Assembly: GCA_018136815.1 (NCBI GenBank)
Contig: CM030933.1
Location: 6,487,137-6,551,136, forward strand
Reading direction: 5' to 3'
Source: Isochrysis galbana
Lineage: Eukaryota > Haptophyta > Isochrysidales > Isochrysidaceae
DNA length: 64,000 nucleotides
This document shows, one piece after another, positions 31,993 through 41,531 of this stretch; within the stretch, counting starts at the first letter, position 1, and each line of letters begins with the position of its first letter. Position numbers and translations under genes: made by a program. Below the pieces are notes generated by a model, which was given only the letters and a program-made list of their open reading frames with translations, was not told the DNA's origin and did no database searches.

Positions 31993-32586
31993 CCCTAGTA
32001 CAAACGCTTGGGCCAGGTGCGTTTCAAGTTGCACCGGGGCTGGACTCCGACTGGAAGCGAGGGGGATGGTGACCCTGTCACCGCGCTGAGCGAGGAGCAA
32101 CGAGCTCTACTCGACTCAGCCACCATCGATCCGGACCGGCTTCTTTCCGACGAACAACGAGAAAAAGTACGCCAACTCTTGGCCCGGCGCATCAAAGCTT
32201 TCGCGTTGCACCCGGGGGCTCCAAACCATACGCACGTTCTCGAGGTGGAGTTGCCACTCAACCCCGGCGCTGTTCCCCACCGGCATGCTCCGTCTAGAGT
32301 GGGCCGCGCAGGCGAGCTCATCATAGAAGAGGAGGTAGCCAAGATGGAAGCCGCCGGCATTATTCGCAAGTCAAATTCGGCTTGGGCTTCCCGAGTAGTC
32401 CCGGTCAGCAAGAAAGATGGCTCCGTTCGATTCTGCGTGGACTACCGCGACACTAACGCCAAGCTACGCGTCGAGGATAGCCCTCTACCCCTCATTGTGG
32501 AGGCTATCGATAGGCTAGCGTCCGGCAAAGGGCCGCTCAGTTCTCTCTTTTTATGTACTCTCGATTTAGCCTCTGGTTTTTGGGCC
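31993..32586 (+). pseudogene. Ty3/gypsy-like reverse transcriptase fragment
   Basis: The frame (clear from about 32008) carries the entry of a Metaviridae reverse transcriptase: VLEVELPLNPGAVPHRHAPS, then EVAKMEAAGIIRKSNSAWAS, VVPVSKKDGSVRFCVDYRDT (the first RT motifs), and LFLCTLDLASGFWALP, where the usual D-L-x-S-G-F/Y-W/H motif is intact. It breaks off before the catalytic YxDD box, exactly where the 262-bp repeat at 32587 begins. No protease, RNase H or integrase was found next to it. Confidence 0.85.
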
Positions 32587-32848
32587 CTCCCTGAGGGAAG
32601 AGTTCTTTGTAGGTCTAACAATCTCTTAAAACCCAACACACTAGGGCCGCTAGGAGTGCCTCGCCGCCCCACCGCCCTTCGTTCGCCGTTCGTCCCCCGT
32701 CCAGACACCCAAATGGGGTTGCCCGACCCAGTCCAGAATTTCATTCACCCGACTCCCGGTGGGGAGGAGGGCCAAAGCGCCGCGCTAGCCGCCGGTGCTG
32801 CTCGCGACGGAGTGGCTCAGAGCCCTCCGGTAGCGCTCGACTCGACAC
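32587..32848 (+). repeat. 262-bp dispersed repeat, copy 1 (inside the reverse transcriptase)
   Basis: It begins CCCTGAGGGAAGAGTTCTTT and ends in GCGCTCGACTCGACA. A nearly identical reverse-oriented copy is at 38235-38497, and a 5'-truncated copy in the same orientation is at 45445-45556. The constant right end and the truncated left end suggest a retroposed SINE-like unit; no poly-A tail is seen. Confidence 0.72.
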
Positions 32849-33660
32849 CCCGATGGAGTGTGGTGAGAAACGAGACCCGTTTGCGTTAGCAAACGGGCGG
32901 AGAGGGGCGGCTGGCGACAGGAGGAAGATGAGAAGGGGGAGACTCAAGACGCCTACGGGAACCAAGGTGGCAGGTATCTCGAGGCGCAGGCTCTTTTATT
33001 TCTCGAGGACAGCTCGCGGCGAGAGCTGTAAGGGCCGTTCTTCTTCACGACGAGAGGTTCCTCCCCCCCCTCCCGGTGCTTTTTCCCGGAGAGTCGGCCG
33101 GCGTCGACCGGTCCGCCTCAATGGGTTTCCCCTCATTTTAACTTGTGGGGAGTTAGAATGGGAGCCGGGGGCATGCGAGGGGGGAGATTTGGAGGGGTGC
33201 ATAGGAGTATGTATCATTGTCAACAGCACGCGCCAAGGTGTACGGGCAGGTGCGCTGAGGGCTGTCGTGTTGGTACCGGGCTAGTGGGAGTAGTGGTACT
33301 AACGCTCAGTTGTTTTATATCAGTACCCACCTTCTCCCAACTGGGAATCCCCTACCAGCCGACTCGCGGAGGAGTCAAGAGACGTGGACGTGGGGAAAGA
33401 GAGCTGCCGAGTACAGCTGCGCATGAATTTTTGTGCGGGTTGATGTGTGTGGAGCTTGAGCGCCTTAAAGGACCCATAACACGCATGCAGCAGCCATCGC
33501 ACCGCACTGCCCACAGCTCAGTTGTTGATCTATGGGACATAACGTGATGGGTGGCTATGGGGATATGCACATGGAGCATAGGTGCCTACTATGGTGGGAT
33601 GCGCCAGCTAGAAAACTAAGCCCTGGATAGTCCTGCAGGCGGAGGCCCCGCGGGAAACAT
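32849..33660. other. No gene recognised; contains a perfect hairpin
   Basis: At 32876-32897 the sequence CCCGTTTGC-GTTA-GCAAACGGG forms a perfect 9-bp stem with a 4-base loop. The rest, including the 143- and 134-codon frames, shows no domain or codon pattern I trust. Confidence 0.4.
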
Positions 33661-35118
33661 TCATCTCTTCTTGCGCTTTGTCCCGCTTTTGGCCTTACCC
33701 TTACGACTCACCGCGCTCTTAGAAGTCCCGCCGAAGCCGGACGTCGAGGCGGCTGCACCAGCCCGCGTGATCTTTGGTGCACTTCCCGCGTACCATTGGA
33801 CGTGTTCCTCCATTGTCTCCTCAATCTTGTCCATGTGAGGCTTGACGCGAAGCAGGGTGACCCTCGGCATACCAGGCACAATAGCAGAGCCATCATCGGC
33901 CACAGCTTCCTCGTAGAGCTCGGTCTGAATGCGGACCAGCTTCTCGCGGTGCTGCTCGAGATGGGCATGCACCCAATCCGCGCCCAACTGCGCCACAACG
34001 TCGGCCTCGCTCGCGCCACCCCAGCGCTGCGGTTCCGCCATCACGCTCGCGCGGGCCAGCTCGCGACCTGTGAGCGCGGGGCCGACCTCGTCGGCCGCAT
34101 GCTGAGCCAAGAACCCCATGCTCGTCGGAATGCGCATCAGCTCCCAGTACGTCTCGGCTGGCAACGTCGTGGGAGCAGGCATGGCATCGAGCTTTGCACG
34201 CTTGAGCGCGCCTTGCAGAGCGCCGAGGATGGAGAGGCCCCAAATGTGGGTATCTACTCCGAGCGTCATGTGGACCGAGTCGGCAGTGGCCGGGCTATCC
34301 TCGTCGCCAGGCAACGGCTCTGTGTGGGTCGTGTGGGGGTATCCGGCAGGCACGTAGAGGACGTCGCCAGGGTCGAGCCGAGTCTCAAGCAGGGGCTCGC
34401 CCATCTCTTCCAAGGAGAGCACGTCGTTCCCCTTGCCGCGCGCGAGTGGGTCGGCCTTTGGCCGGAGGGACGGGTCGGGCGGGGCAAAGACACGCCAGTG
34501 CTTCGAGCCGGCCGTCTGCAGGACAAAGACGTCCTGCTTGTCCGTGTGAGGGGGTGCTGACGTCTTGAGCCCACGGCCACTCAGGTAGAGGTTGAGGCAG
34601 TTTGGCAGGCCAAATGCCTCGAGGGCGGCGAGGCACACGGCCGCCAGCTTTGGGATGTGGGCACCGGCCGAGTTGAAGACGACAGTGCCCCGCTGCATCC
34701 CATCGGCTACATCAATGTACCGCAGTTTTGCATCTTCGTACGACGTGCCTCGCGGCTCTGAGACAGCGGCCATCTTCCACCCACTTCCAGCGTCGCTGAT
34801 CCCGAGCCCCGCCTCGAGAAAGTCGGAATCGACGGCATCACGCACGTCGTCCAGCGTAAACGAGCCAGCAACGTTGGCCACGCCACGGCAGAGCACTGGC
34901 TGGCGTGCCCACTGCTGTTCCGCAAACTCTCGGGACGAGGCAAAGCTGTCAAAGATCTCCCGGTAGACTCGGCGGAGATGGTCGGCGGAGGATGGCACGA
35001 CGGTGCTCGCGGTCGCACGCAGCTCGGCGTGTCGCCCCGCCGCACGCGCGTGCGCCAGCGGCACGCGCCACGCCGCGCCGACGCCTGCCGAGAGCAGCAG
35101 CGCGAGCGGGAGCAGCAT
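33661..35118 (-). CDS. JmjC/cupin oxygenase, ribosomal-oxygenase type, with signal-anchor start
   Basis: About 485 residues, no intron. The ATG at 35118 is chosen because it opens a clear signal sequence, MLLPLALLLSAGVGAAW, followed by an Arg/Ala/His stretch; both together resemble a secondary-plastid or secretory presequence. The core is a cupin/JmjC domain of the MINA/NO66 (ROX) type: NLYLSGRGLKTSAPPHTDKQ with the iron ligands HxD, DVFVLQTAGSKHWRVFAPP, then DVLYVPAGYPHTTHTEPLPG, where the later His ligand should lie. Such Fe(II)/2-oxoglutarate enzymes hydroxylate ribosomal proteins or act on histones. The tail SRKGKAKSGTKRKKR looks like a nuclear or nucleolar signal, which conflicts with the N-terminal presequence. 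Confidence 0.83.
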   Translation of the reverse strand: MLLPLALLLSAGVGAAWRVPLAHARAAGRHAELRATASTVVPSSADHLRRVYREIFDSFASSREFAEQQWARQPVLCRGVANVAGSFTLDDVRDAVDSDFLEAGLGISDAGSGWKMAAVSEPRGTSYEDAKLRYIDVADGMQRGTVVFNSAGAHIPKLAAVCLAALEAFGLPNCLNLYLSGRGLKTSAPPHTDKQDVFVLQTAGSKHWRVFAPPDPSLRPKADPLARGKGNDVLSLEEMGEPLLETRLDPGDVLYVPAGYPHTTHTEPLPGDEDSPATADSVHMTLGVDTHIWGLSILGALQGALKRAKLDAMPAPTTLPAETYWELMRIPTSMGFLAQHAADEVGPALTGRELARASVMAEPQRWGGASEADVVAQLGADWVHAHLEQHREKLVRIQTELYEEAVADDGSAIVPGMPRVTLLRVKPHMDKIEETMEEHVQWYAGSAPKITRAGAAASTSGFGGTSKSAVSRKGKAKSGTKRKKR

Positions 35119-35942
35119 TGAGGCCCCACGAGGGGAGAGGGAGAGAGGCAAAAAAAAAAGCTGCTCTTACTAGTACAATATTCAGGGATTTTTGAGGGGT
35201 TCGATGGATGTCTGTCCTAGATCCTAGATGGGAAATACGTATTTTCCGTATTTGGCCAGAGGCCAAATTCATATGTATTTGGCTGTATTTGAAGCGCGTC
35301 CTGGGTTGCAGGCCTCGGATGTATTTGCAATGTATTTGGCCGGAGGCACCGTACCTCGTACCCCGAAGCTAGCAGCAGTAGCCAGAATCTCATGGCGGTT
35401 TTTTTCATCGCTCGCTATCCATAGGCTTCCCATCGAGAGGCACGCTGAGCTAACATTGGCGTAGAGCACCCCTCCCTCGCCACTAACCGCAGGAAGAAAG
35501 CACGATGACGATGACGCCTCTCCCTCTCATCCGGCACCGATGGGGGGAGGGAGGAACTAGGGGATACGGGGGGGGGGGGCTAGAAGTAGTTAGCACGAGA
35601 AGGCGGATTAATGAACATTTAAGTTGTAGGCGGGGTATATAGTCTAAGGCCTAACCTCTCGATGCGGCGCGTTCCTTAATTGGATTCTCCGGCACGAGGA
35701 CATGGGTTTTTGAGGTAGCTAGCTTAAGCCTGGACAAAGCCAAAGAGGACCTCATCGAATGTACGCCACTGCGGCGGCGTCAAGATGAAGAAATGCCCGT
35801 GTATACACCTTGTCCTACCAGAGCCTTCCTCGCCCACACCGAGAAGGATGATGTGTCGTTCCTTTCGATGTACGACGACCGGTGAGAAGAGCGGCCTCGA
35901 GAGAGCTACAGAGAGCCTACCATGCGTCTGGATTCAACCAAG
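35119..35942. other. Intergenic, CTAG-ended element, no gene
   Basis: 35212-35360 holds the CTAG-type element with the word GTATTT (described separately). G-rich runs lie near 35540-35580. A frame at 35785-36024 is antisense to the next gene and is not supported. Confidence 0.4.
35212..35360. mobile_element. CTAG-ended element with repeated AAATAC/GTATTT word
   Basis: It starts CCTAGATGGGAAATACGTAT and shows the word GTATTT or AAATAC at least six times (TTTTCCGTATTTGGCC, ATATGTATTTGGCTGTATTT, GGATGTATTTGCAATGTATT). The plan is the same as the copies at 29668 and 37651, but each copy has its own word. Confidence 0.5.
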
Positions 35943-36971
35943 TCACGACTTGTTTTTCATCACTCTGCCCATGAGAGAGAAGATGAGATCGCCCATCAGT
36001 CGAAGAGGCTTATACCGAGTGTAGCACAACCTCAACGCCTCGACGACATACTCATTCCGACTTCCTACAATACTGCCATACAGTACCCGCTCAATGCGAC
36101 CAGCCTCCCTAATGTCGTCCGGTGCATCACGAGCAGCCTCAAGTGCATGGGCCCATTCCCGCACGGACACCAGCATGTGGTCAAACTTTTCATCAGGCGT
36201 CGCACGCGTCCTCGCCTTTTTCTTCACTTCTGTGTTGAGGGCATCTCCGATGCTATGGTTACAATTTGAGCCTCTCGCGCGGCGGTCCACCGCCTCCATC
36301 ACAGACTCCTCTGCCTGAGCTAGCTTGACAGCAATGCCACATCCCCCGTCACTGTTATCGATGTAGAGGAGCCGCGTGGCTGCTAGGATGAATTCCACGA
36401 AGCTGATCTGATGATCACCATCAGTGTCTATCTCAGCTAGCAACTCGTCCACCTGCTCCTCCGTGCTACAGGCAGGGCCCAGCAGCCCCGATGCCAGGAG
36501 CTCATCGCGATCAATGGTGCCCGAACCATCAGCATCAACAAGGTCGAAGAGTCTCCGAGCCGCCGCGAGCTCCTTGGGTGAATACTCAACCTCCGCAGCG
36601 AGCTGCGCCTCGCACGCGTTGGCCTCGCTCACACGTCTCTGCAGCGGCCTAAATATCAAATCTCCTGCGACCCGAATGGGTGCAATGTCTTCGTAGAGAA
36701 TGGTGAAGGCTTCGACAACATCCGGCTCCACAGCAGCGGCACGCACACCACGCAGCAGAGTCCGCTCCGTGGGGTCTTCCACAAGGGCGAGAGCGCCGTC
36801 GCTCACGCAAACTGCGTCGAGCATGTTGCGCAGCCTTTCAGCATGCTTGGACGGCTTCTGCGGCGGGACGGAGATGGTAAGCCCCTCGAGCTGCAACGAC
36901 CAGCCCAACATCAGCAGCAGGGCTAGCTTGGAAGAAGTGCCGCTCGCACGGCGCACACATGGCTCACGCAT
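35943..36971 (-). CDS. EF-hand protein with signal peptide and an internally duplicated flanking domain
   Basis: 342 codons, one exon. The N-terminus has a hydrophobic segment (SKLALLLMLGWSLQLEGLTI) typical of a signal peptide. Two canonical EF-hands lie near residues 135-195: DADGSGTIDRDEL and DTDGDHQISFVEF, each with all usual calcium ligands (D-x-D-x-S/D-x-x-x-x-x-x-E). They are flanked by two related segments of about 45 residues: ERTLLRGVRAAAVEPDVVEA...VAGDLIFRPLQRRV before and IERVLYGSIVGSRNEYVVEA...LMGDLIFSLMGRVM after. I infer a calcium sensor in the secretory route or plastid; the repeated domain is not one I can name. Confidence 0.78.
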   Translation of the reverse strand: MREPCVRRASGTSSKLALLLMLGWSLQLEGLTISVPPQKPSKHAERLRNMLDAVCVSDGALALVEDPTERTLLRGVRAAAVEPDVVEAFTILYEDIAPIRVAGDLIFRPLQRRVSEANACEAQLAAEVEYSPKELAAARRLFDLVDADGSGTIDRDELLASGLLGPACSTEEQVDELLAEIDTDGDHQISFVEFILAATRLLYIDNSDGGCGIAVKLAQAEESVMEAVDRRARGSNCNHSIGDALNTEVKKKARTRATPDEKFDHMLVSVREWAHALEAARDAPDDIREAGRIERVLYGSIVGSRNEYVVEALRLCYTRYKPLRLMGDLIFSLMGRVMKNKS

Positions 36972-37650
36972 CCGTCCCTCTTGGCCAGCCGTTGGAAGAC
37001 GTGTAGCCTCGCTGTAGGCAGCTCTCTATCCCCGGCAATCCTTCCTCTGCTCCTTCTCCTCTCGCCTGGCCTCTCCTCCTCCGCCAGCCCTCCCGCTCTC
37101 CGCCGGTCTCTGCCCTCCCTCCCTCCTTTCACCCACACCCAGCCCGAGCGCGCGCTACCCTTCCGCCCGCCCTCCTCTCCCTCCCCGCCCCGCTGCCCCC
37201 ACCCCCTCGCCCCTCGGGCCAGCTGCCACTCTCCAAGTACGAGTACACTATCCTATATAAATAAACGAACTATTGGGATGCTGTCCGGAGGATCGGATTT
37301 TTGGATTTTTCATTCTCTATCTAGGGCGGTCAAACAGGGGCTTTTTAACTACCAGTAAGGGTTGGGCTAATTTTTGACCGTGGCGCGATGCCCAATAAAA
37401 ACTCCAGGGGGGCCACCTGCCACTACGAAAATCTTCGCAAGAAATGCAAATGGTGCGATTCTCCCCCCCTCTCCCCCCCTCCGTAACGGGCGCTCCCGCT
37501 CTACCCGTAAAGAATTTGAATTTGCGGTCGCGCCCGCGGGGGGATCGGTTCCTTATGATCTAAGCTACATTTGGCATTTGATTCCCGCCCGATGCAGTGC
37601 CGCGTCGGGCTGCCGACAGTCCGACTGCCCCCTGACCCTCTGGTGTTGTC
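36972..37650. other. 5' region of the EF-hand gene, no gene
   Basis: 37010-37230 is C/T-rich on the plus strand (purine-rich on the EF-hand coding strand). 37260-37560 shows no trusted frame. Confidence 0.35.
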
Positions 37651-38175
37651 CTAGCTGTGAAAAACAGCGGGTGAGGGCTAGAAAAACATTAAAAACAGCT
37701 GTTTTTGGGAATCGAAAAAAAACAGTAAAAAACAGTGCGGAAAACAGTGGGGCCACATATACCGCAAGGGGGCCTTTCCCCCCCGAGCGGAACGCCTCCG
37801 CCTCCGCTCCTCGCTCCACCGCGTCCTGCGTCCTACGCATACGTAGGCCGCCGCCGCCGCTGCCCCCTCTCCTCCCCTCGGCCGATGGCGAGCCGCTATC
37901 GGTGTTCACAACCCCAAGCCCACGCACGCGTCGCGATCCGCGCGCGTGGTGGTGTGGTGGTGGTGGCCGCTGTCCCGCGCGCACGCCGCGCTCGAGCGCG
38001 CCTGGTCCTGCGCGCACGCGCGCACGCTGCGCTCGCGCGCGCCGCGCACGGGCGGCCCCCAGCCCCAGCCCCACTCTGAAAAAACAGTGGCATAAATGGA
38101 GGGCGTTTGAAAAACAGTGAAAAACACTGTTTTTGGCCTCCAAAAAAAACACTGTTTCTGTCTTTCACAGCTAGG
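37651..38175. mobile_element. CTAG-ended inverted-repeat element with repeated AAAACAG/CTGTTTT word
   Basis: The terminal inverted repeat is CTAGCTGTGAAA at about 37651 and TTTCACAGCTAG at 38164-38175. Both subterminal regions are packed with AAAACAG or CTGTTTT: GTGAAAAACAGCGGG, TTAAAAACAGCTGTTTTTGG, AGTAAAAAACAGTGCGG on the left, and GAAAAACACTGTTTTTGGCC, AACACTGTTTCTGTC on the right. The middle is very GC-rich. There is no transposase, so it is a non-autonomous DNA element. A remnant of the same right end is at 53026-53075. Confidence 0.7.
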
Positions 38176-38234
38176 GGCGTTGTTGCGTTGTTGCCCGCGC
38201 AGCCCACCCAGGGCTTTCGGGGGAAGGCGGGCTC

Positions 38235-38497
38235 TGTCGAGTCGAGCGGAGCCGGAGGGCTCTGAGCCACTCCGTCGCGAGCAGCACCGGCGGCTAGCGC
38301 GGCGCTTTGGCCCTCCTCCCCACCGGGAGTCGGGTGAATGAAATTCTGGACTGGGTCGGGCAACCCCATTTGGGTGTCTGGACGGGGGACGAACGGCGAA
38401 CGAAGGGCGGTGGGGCGGCGAGGCGCTCCTAGTGGCCCTAGAGTGTTGGGTTTCAAGAGATTGTTAGACCTACAAAGAACTCTTCCCTCAGGGAGGG
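38235..38497 (-). repeat. 262-bp dispersed repeat, copy 2 (inverted)
   Basis: It is the reverse complement of 32587-32848 with few differences (for example GGGCCGCTAGGAGTGCC against GGGCCACTAGGAGCGCC). Together they form a 5.4-kb-spaced inverted repeat around the JmjC and EF-hand genes. Confidence 0.75.
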
Positions 38498-39755
38498 AGC
38501 CTAGGCTGCTAGAGTGCAGCGACGCAGCGAACAACGACGGACAACGGAGCCGAGAACAACAGGATACACCGACTCACGAACACACCGGAATCATTCACCC
38601 AAACCCAAACCAAGCAAATTATCAAGCAACCGCGACCCCAAATCACCGATAACTCAAACACGTCGCGAGAGACGGAGAGAGAGAGCGAGAGAGAGAGAGA
38701 CTCCGCAGCGACGGCCGGAGCGTGTCTCCGTTGTAACTTCCCACGTAGCGGAGAGTCCGAAGGGGAGCGTCATGTCGCGCGACCACGGCGATCACTTTGG
38801 ATACAGATCGCAACGAGATGTCTTCACGACAGAAGAAATCTTGCCGTTGAGCATGAACCTTCTAGACGCTTCTAACGAACGACCCTGAATAGCAACTAAG
38901 GGGAAGAAACACCAAAGGGGCCAAGGGCTTGCATGTAGCTTGCATCAAGGGGAAAGATTCCCTCACCTAAGAAGCGAACCTACACTGATCTCCAAGGGGA
39001 GATGGCAAATTAAACCTCAAATCTCGAGCGGCTAGAGCAACCGACTCGCTCGCCAAAACCTTGACCGGCTAGACATGAAGGGGGTTGGCTCCGGCGGGCG
39101 ATCCCTGGAACGGGGATCCTCCGGAGAGCCGAGAGAAAGAGGAGACGCCGGCGTCCGTGTGGGGCGCGACGAGAGATCGTAATCGACGGCCCCTGCGTCT
39201 CCCGAGTCTGGGGTGGCCACGGCGTGAGCGCGGAAAGCCGCAGCTCCCTTGGAACCTTCATCTTCATTGACTCCGGAAGCCGACCCTTCCGGGTCGGGAA
39301 CCAGATCAGAAACGAGAACGGGTGCAACTTCGAGACGAGAGAATGAACACGACGACGGAGAAATATAACGAACCGGGGAGAGAGGTGAAGAGGAGACACT
39401 AGTCTCCGCCTCAACAGCACGAGAACCTACGGTAGACAACGACGATTCGTCCGCAGAGCGGCTCCGGCTATGGCCCTTGGGAGAGAGGTCTCCGGTGGGG
39501 TCCTGCCGGGAAAGAGCAGAAACAGACCAAAATCTGCAAACCTGGACTTGAGACCATGGGGAATCCGAATCTGTGTGTCTTGTGCGTCAGTGGCAACACG
39601 GGGAACTGTTCAATTGTAATTGTGAGTGCATACCTTACACGAATATTCATGCCTAATAAAGCCTTCAGATGGCAGATGGGCAGGAATACAACAGGGGCCC
39701 GGAGGAGAGGGGAGTCGCGCCGGCGCGCTCCATCCCGACCAAGTATAAACTTAGT
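38498..39755. other. Probable retroelement debris with a Ser/Pro-rich frame
   Basis: The minus-strand frame 39032-39439 (MSTVGSRAVEAETSVSSSPL...) is rich in Ser, Pro, Asp and Glu and has no domain. 38650-38705 is a GAGA run. Near 39730-39760 is the sequence AAGTATAAACTTAGTT, an isolated 3' end of the hairpin-ended retroposon. Confidence 0.35.
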
Positions 39756-39845
39756 TCACCTTAGAACAGTAAGTGTGTAGCCCGGAATCTTCAGATGTTT
39801 TTTCAGTCGTTCAATGAGGATCAAAACAGTTTCTCTCATTCGGCA
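39756..39845 (-). pseudogene. Short gag-like fragment next to a retroposon end
   Basis: On the minus strand the frame reads MRETVLILIERLKKHLKIPG and then YTLTVLR before meeting the retroposon end. The DNA (CATCTGAAGATTCCGGGCTA) is closely related to 45213-45240, where the same motif also touches a copy of that retroposon. Homology between the two fragments is clear; calling them gag is tentative. Confidence 0.4.
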
Positions 39846-39925
39846 TGCAGCCCCCCCCCCCCCCCCCCGCACGCGGAGAGTTGTCAGATAAGGGCACCCC
39901 TGATGAGCTCGGTTTGCTAGGGCAA

Positions 39926-40078
39926 ATCTGACAACCTTCCGCGTGCGGGGGCAGGGGGGGGGAACAAACGACTTTCTGGGGACGCTGCACCACTTGGGCT
40001 GGGGGGCTGCACGAGCGTGCGGCATTCCCAAGAAAGTAGTTAGCTTCCCCCCCTCCCCTCACGCGGAATGTCAGATTT
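39926..40078. mobile_element. Single diverged copy of the terminal-inverted-repeat element
   Basis: It begins AAATCTGACAACCTTCCGCG and ends CACGCGGAATGTCAGATTTC, with an internal GCTGCACGAGCGTGCGGCAT block as in the array at 14290-15320. An extra half-end (GCACGCGGAGAGTTGTCAGA) lies just upstream near 39869, next to an 18-base C run (39851-39868). Confidence 0.65.
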
Positions 40079-40142
40079 CGACCGCGCCCCACCACCGCGC
40101 ACTCGGTTTTCTAGGGGTGTCGGGCGACCGCTCAAGAGCCGC

Positions 40143-41531
40143 TCAGCTGAGTAACCTTTGCAATCGCAGCCAGGCAAGCAGCGAGCCGTCGGGCACTCTC
40201 CACATGCGTGGGATTTTCCACGTCTCGTTGGGCCATAGCGCGGGCCAAGGGTCATAGAAGCGCGGGAGAATATTAAGCCGGCGGGTTCCGTTGTATGGGA
40301 TGGGCACCCAATTGGCATAGGGCAGCATTGGTTTCTCGGCGCGTAGAATTATGATAATTTTCCCACCCGGTGTGGTGTGCACCGACGAGTCGAGGCTACA
40401 GAGGGTAGAGGCCTCGCCCGGATTGCGCGGATCGGGCAGGACGTGAGAGTCGGCGTCGTAGGGTGTGATGGACCAGTAGGCGCCGACGGGTGGCGGCTCG
40501 TCAAAGACAATCACATAGGTGCCAGCTGGATCCACGCCAAGTCTCACGTAGTACACCGCCTCCTCCGGCTGATTGATACCGTAGACCCAGCGCGCCGAGA
40601 GCGCGCGCCCAAAATAGTCTTCGCCGTATTCACCAAGCGGTATGTTGGATGCGATCCAGCCGTTGACTAGCCGAACTGCAGAGTAGCGCGCGATGACAAG
40701 CGCAGAGCGTGCAGCCCATACGCCCATCTCCAGACAAAGCCGGTTGGACACCTCACCTGTACCATCCTCACCCAATCCGATGTCATAGAGAGCGTCGGCA
40801 ACGCCCGCCTCCTCGTCGGAAGGCGTGAGTGGGCAGCAGCTTGCAAGGTGGAGTCCCGCCTGTCGGAAGAAGGCGACCGCGCTCAGAGCCTCGACTGCCT
40901 CACCCGTCTCGAGCCGGTAGGCGCCGCTACCTGGCGGGATGACAGGCTGCCGGCTGGGCGCACTCGCCTCATACTCGGCGAGCGAGCGCACGCCAAGCGC
41001 CGCCTGAAGGTGTCCGACCGTCGTCGTGTCGCGGTCGACCAGCACGATGCGCATGATCACGAAGAGACGCGAGGTGGCCGAGGCATGGCATGGGATGCTG
41101 ACATTAGGCCTCGCGCTGGTGTTCGCGGCGGGGGATTGCCAGTACACGCAGAACTCATTGGCCTCCCCATCTCTCATACGCTCTGAGCCCACCGTGTTGT
41201 GCCAGAAGTCGACGAGCTGCGCGAGGCCGTGCCTCTGCGGCACATCCTTCGGCGGCAGCCGCAGCACCATCGGCTCCTCGTCCAGCTCGAGGTGTACGTT
41301 GGAATAGAGGGCGTTCATGTTGGGGAAGAGGGCGCCGTCGTAGTCCAGAGGAGGCAGCGAGCCGTGCACCCACCGGTTGACGAGCGATGGCAGCGTGAGA
41401 GAAGCATTGAGCCTTCGGCCATCGGTGAGCGCCGAGCGCCGGACGTCGGCGGAGAAGAGAAGGGGGTAGAGGAAGAGGTAGGAGCGGAAGGCGGATACGG
41501 CGCAGGAAGGGATGGAGGAGATTGGAGCCAT
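40143..41531 (-). CDS. DUF1254/DUF1214 domain protein
   Basis: About 462 residues from the ATG at 41531, no intron. The N-terminal half matches DUF1254: AFRSYLFLYPLLFSADV, DGALFPNMNALYSNVHLELD with EPMVLRLPP, and GLAQLVDFWHN. The C-terminal half matches DUF1214: ALSARWVYGINQPEEAVYYV, GAYWSITPYDADSHVLPDP, and the family end ANWVPIPYNGTRRLNILPRF followed by YDPWPALWPNETWKIPRMW. The biochemical role of the family is not established; many members are bacterial periplasmic proteins, so transfer from bacteria is possible. The hydrophobic start could be a signal sequence. An inverted-repeat element ends 65 bp past its stop codon. Confidence 0.85.
   Translation of the reverse strand: MAPISSIPSCAVSAFRSYLFLYPLLFSADVRRSALTDGRRLNASLTLPSLVNRWVHGSLPPLDYDGALFPNMNALYSNVHLELDEEPMVLRLPPKDVPQRHGLAQLVDFWHNTVGSERMRDGEANEFCVYWQSPAANTSARPNVSIPCHASATSRLFVIMRIVLVDRDTTTVGHLQAALGVRSLAEYEASAPSRQPVIPPGSGAYRLETGEAVEALSAVAFFRQAGLHLASCCPLTPSDEEAGVADALYDIGLGEDGTGEVSNRLCLEMGVWAARSALVIARYSAVRLVNGWIASNIPLGEYGEDYFGRALSARWVYGINQPEEAVYYVRLGVDPAGTYVIVFDEPPPVGAYWSITPYDADSHVLPDPRNPGEASTLCSLDSSVHTTPGGKIIIILRAEKPMLPYANWVPIPYNGTRRLNILPRFYDPWPALWPNETWKIPRMWRVPDGSLLAWLRLQRLLS

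Noticed and set aside
32587-32848. tRNA-derived SINE with A and B boxes
   Set aside because: GACGGAGTGGCTCAGAGCC vaguely resembles a tRNA A-box region, but no B-box or foldable tRNA was found.
37651-38175. Helitron, because the element ends in CTAG
   Set aside because: Helitrons lack terminal inverted repeats and begin with TC; this element has matching inverted ends CTAGCTGTGAAA/TTTCACAGCTAG.
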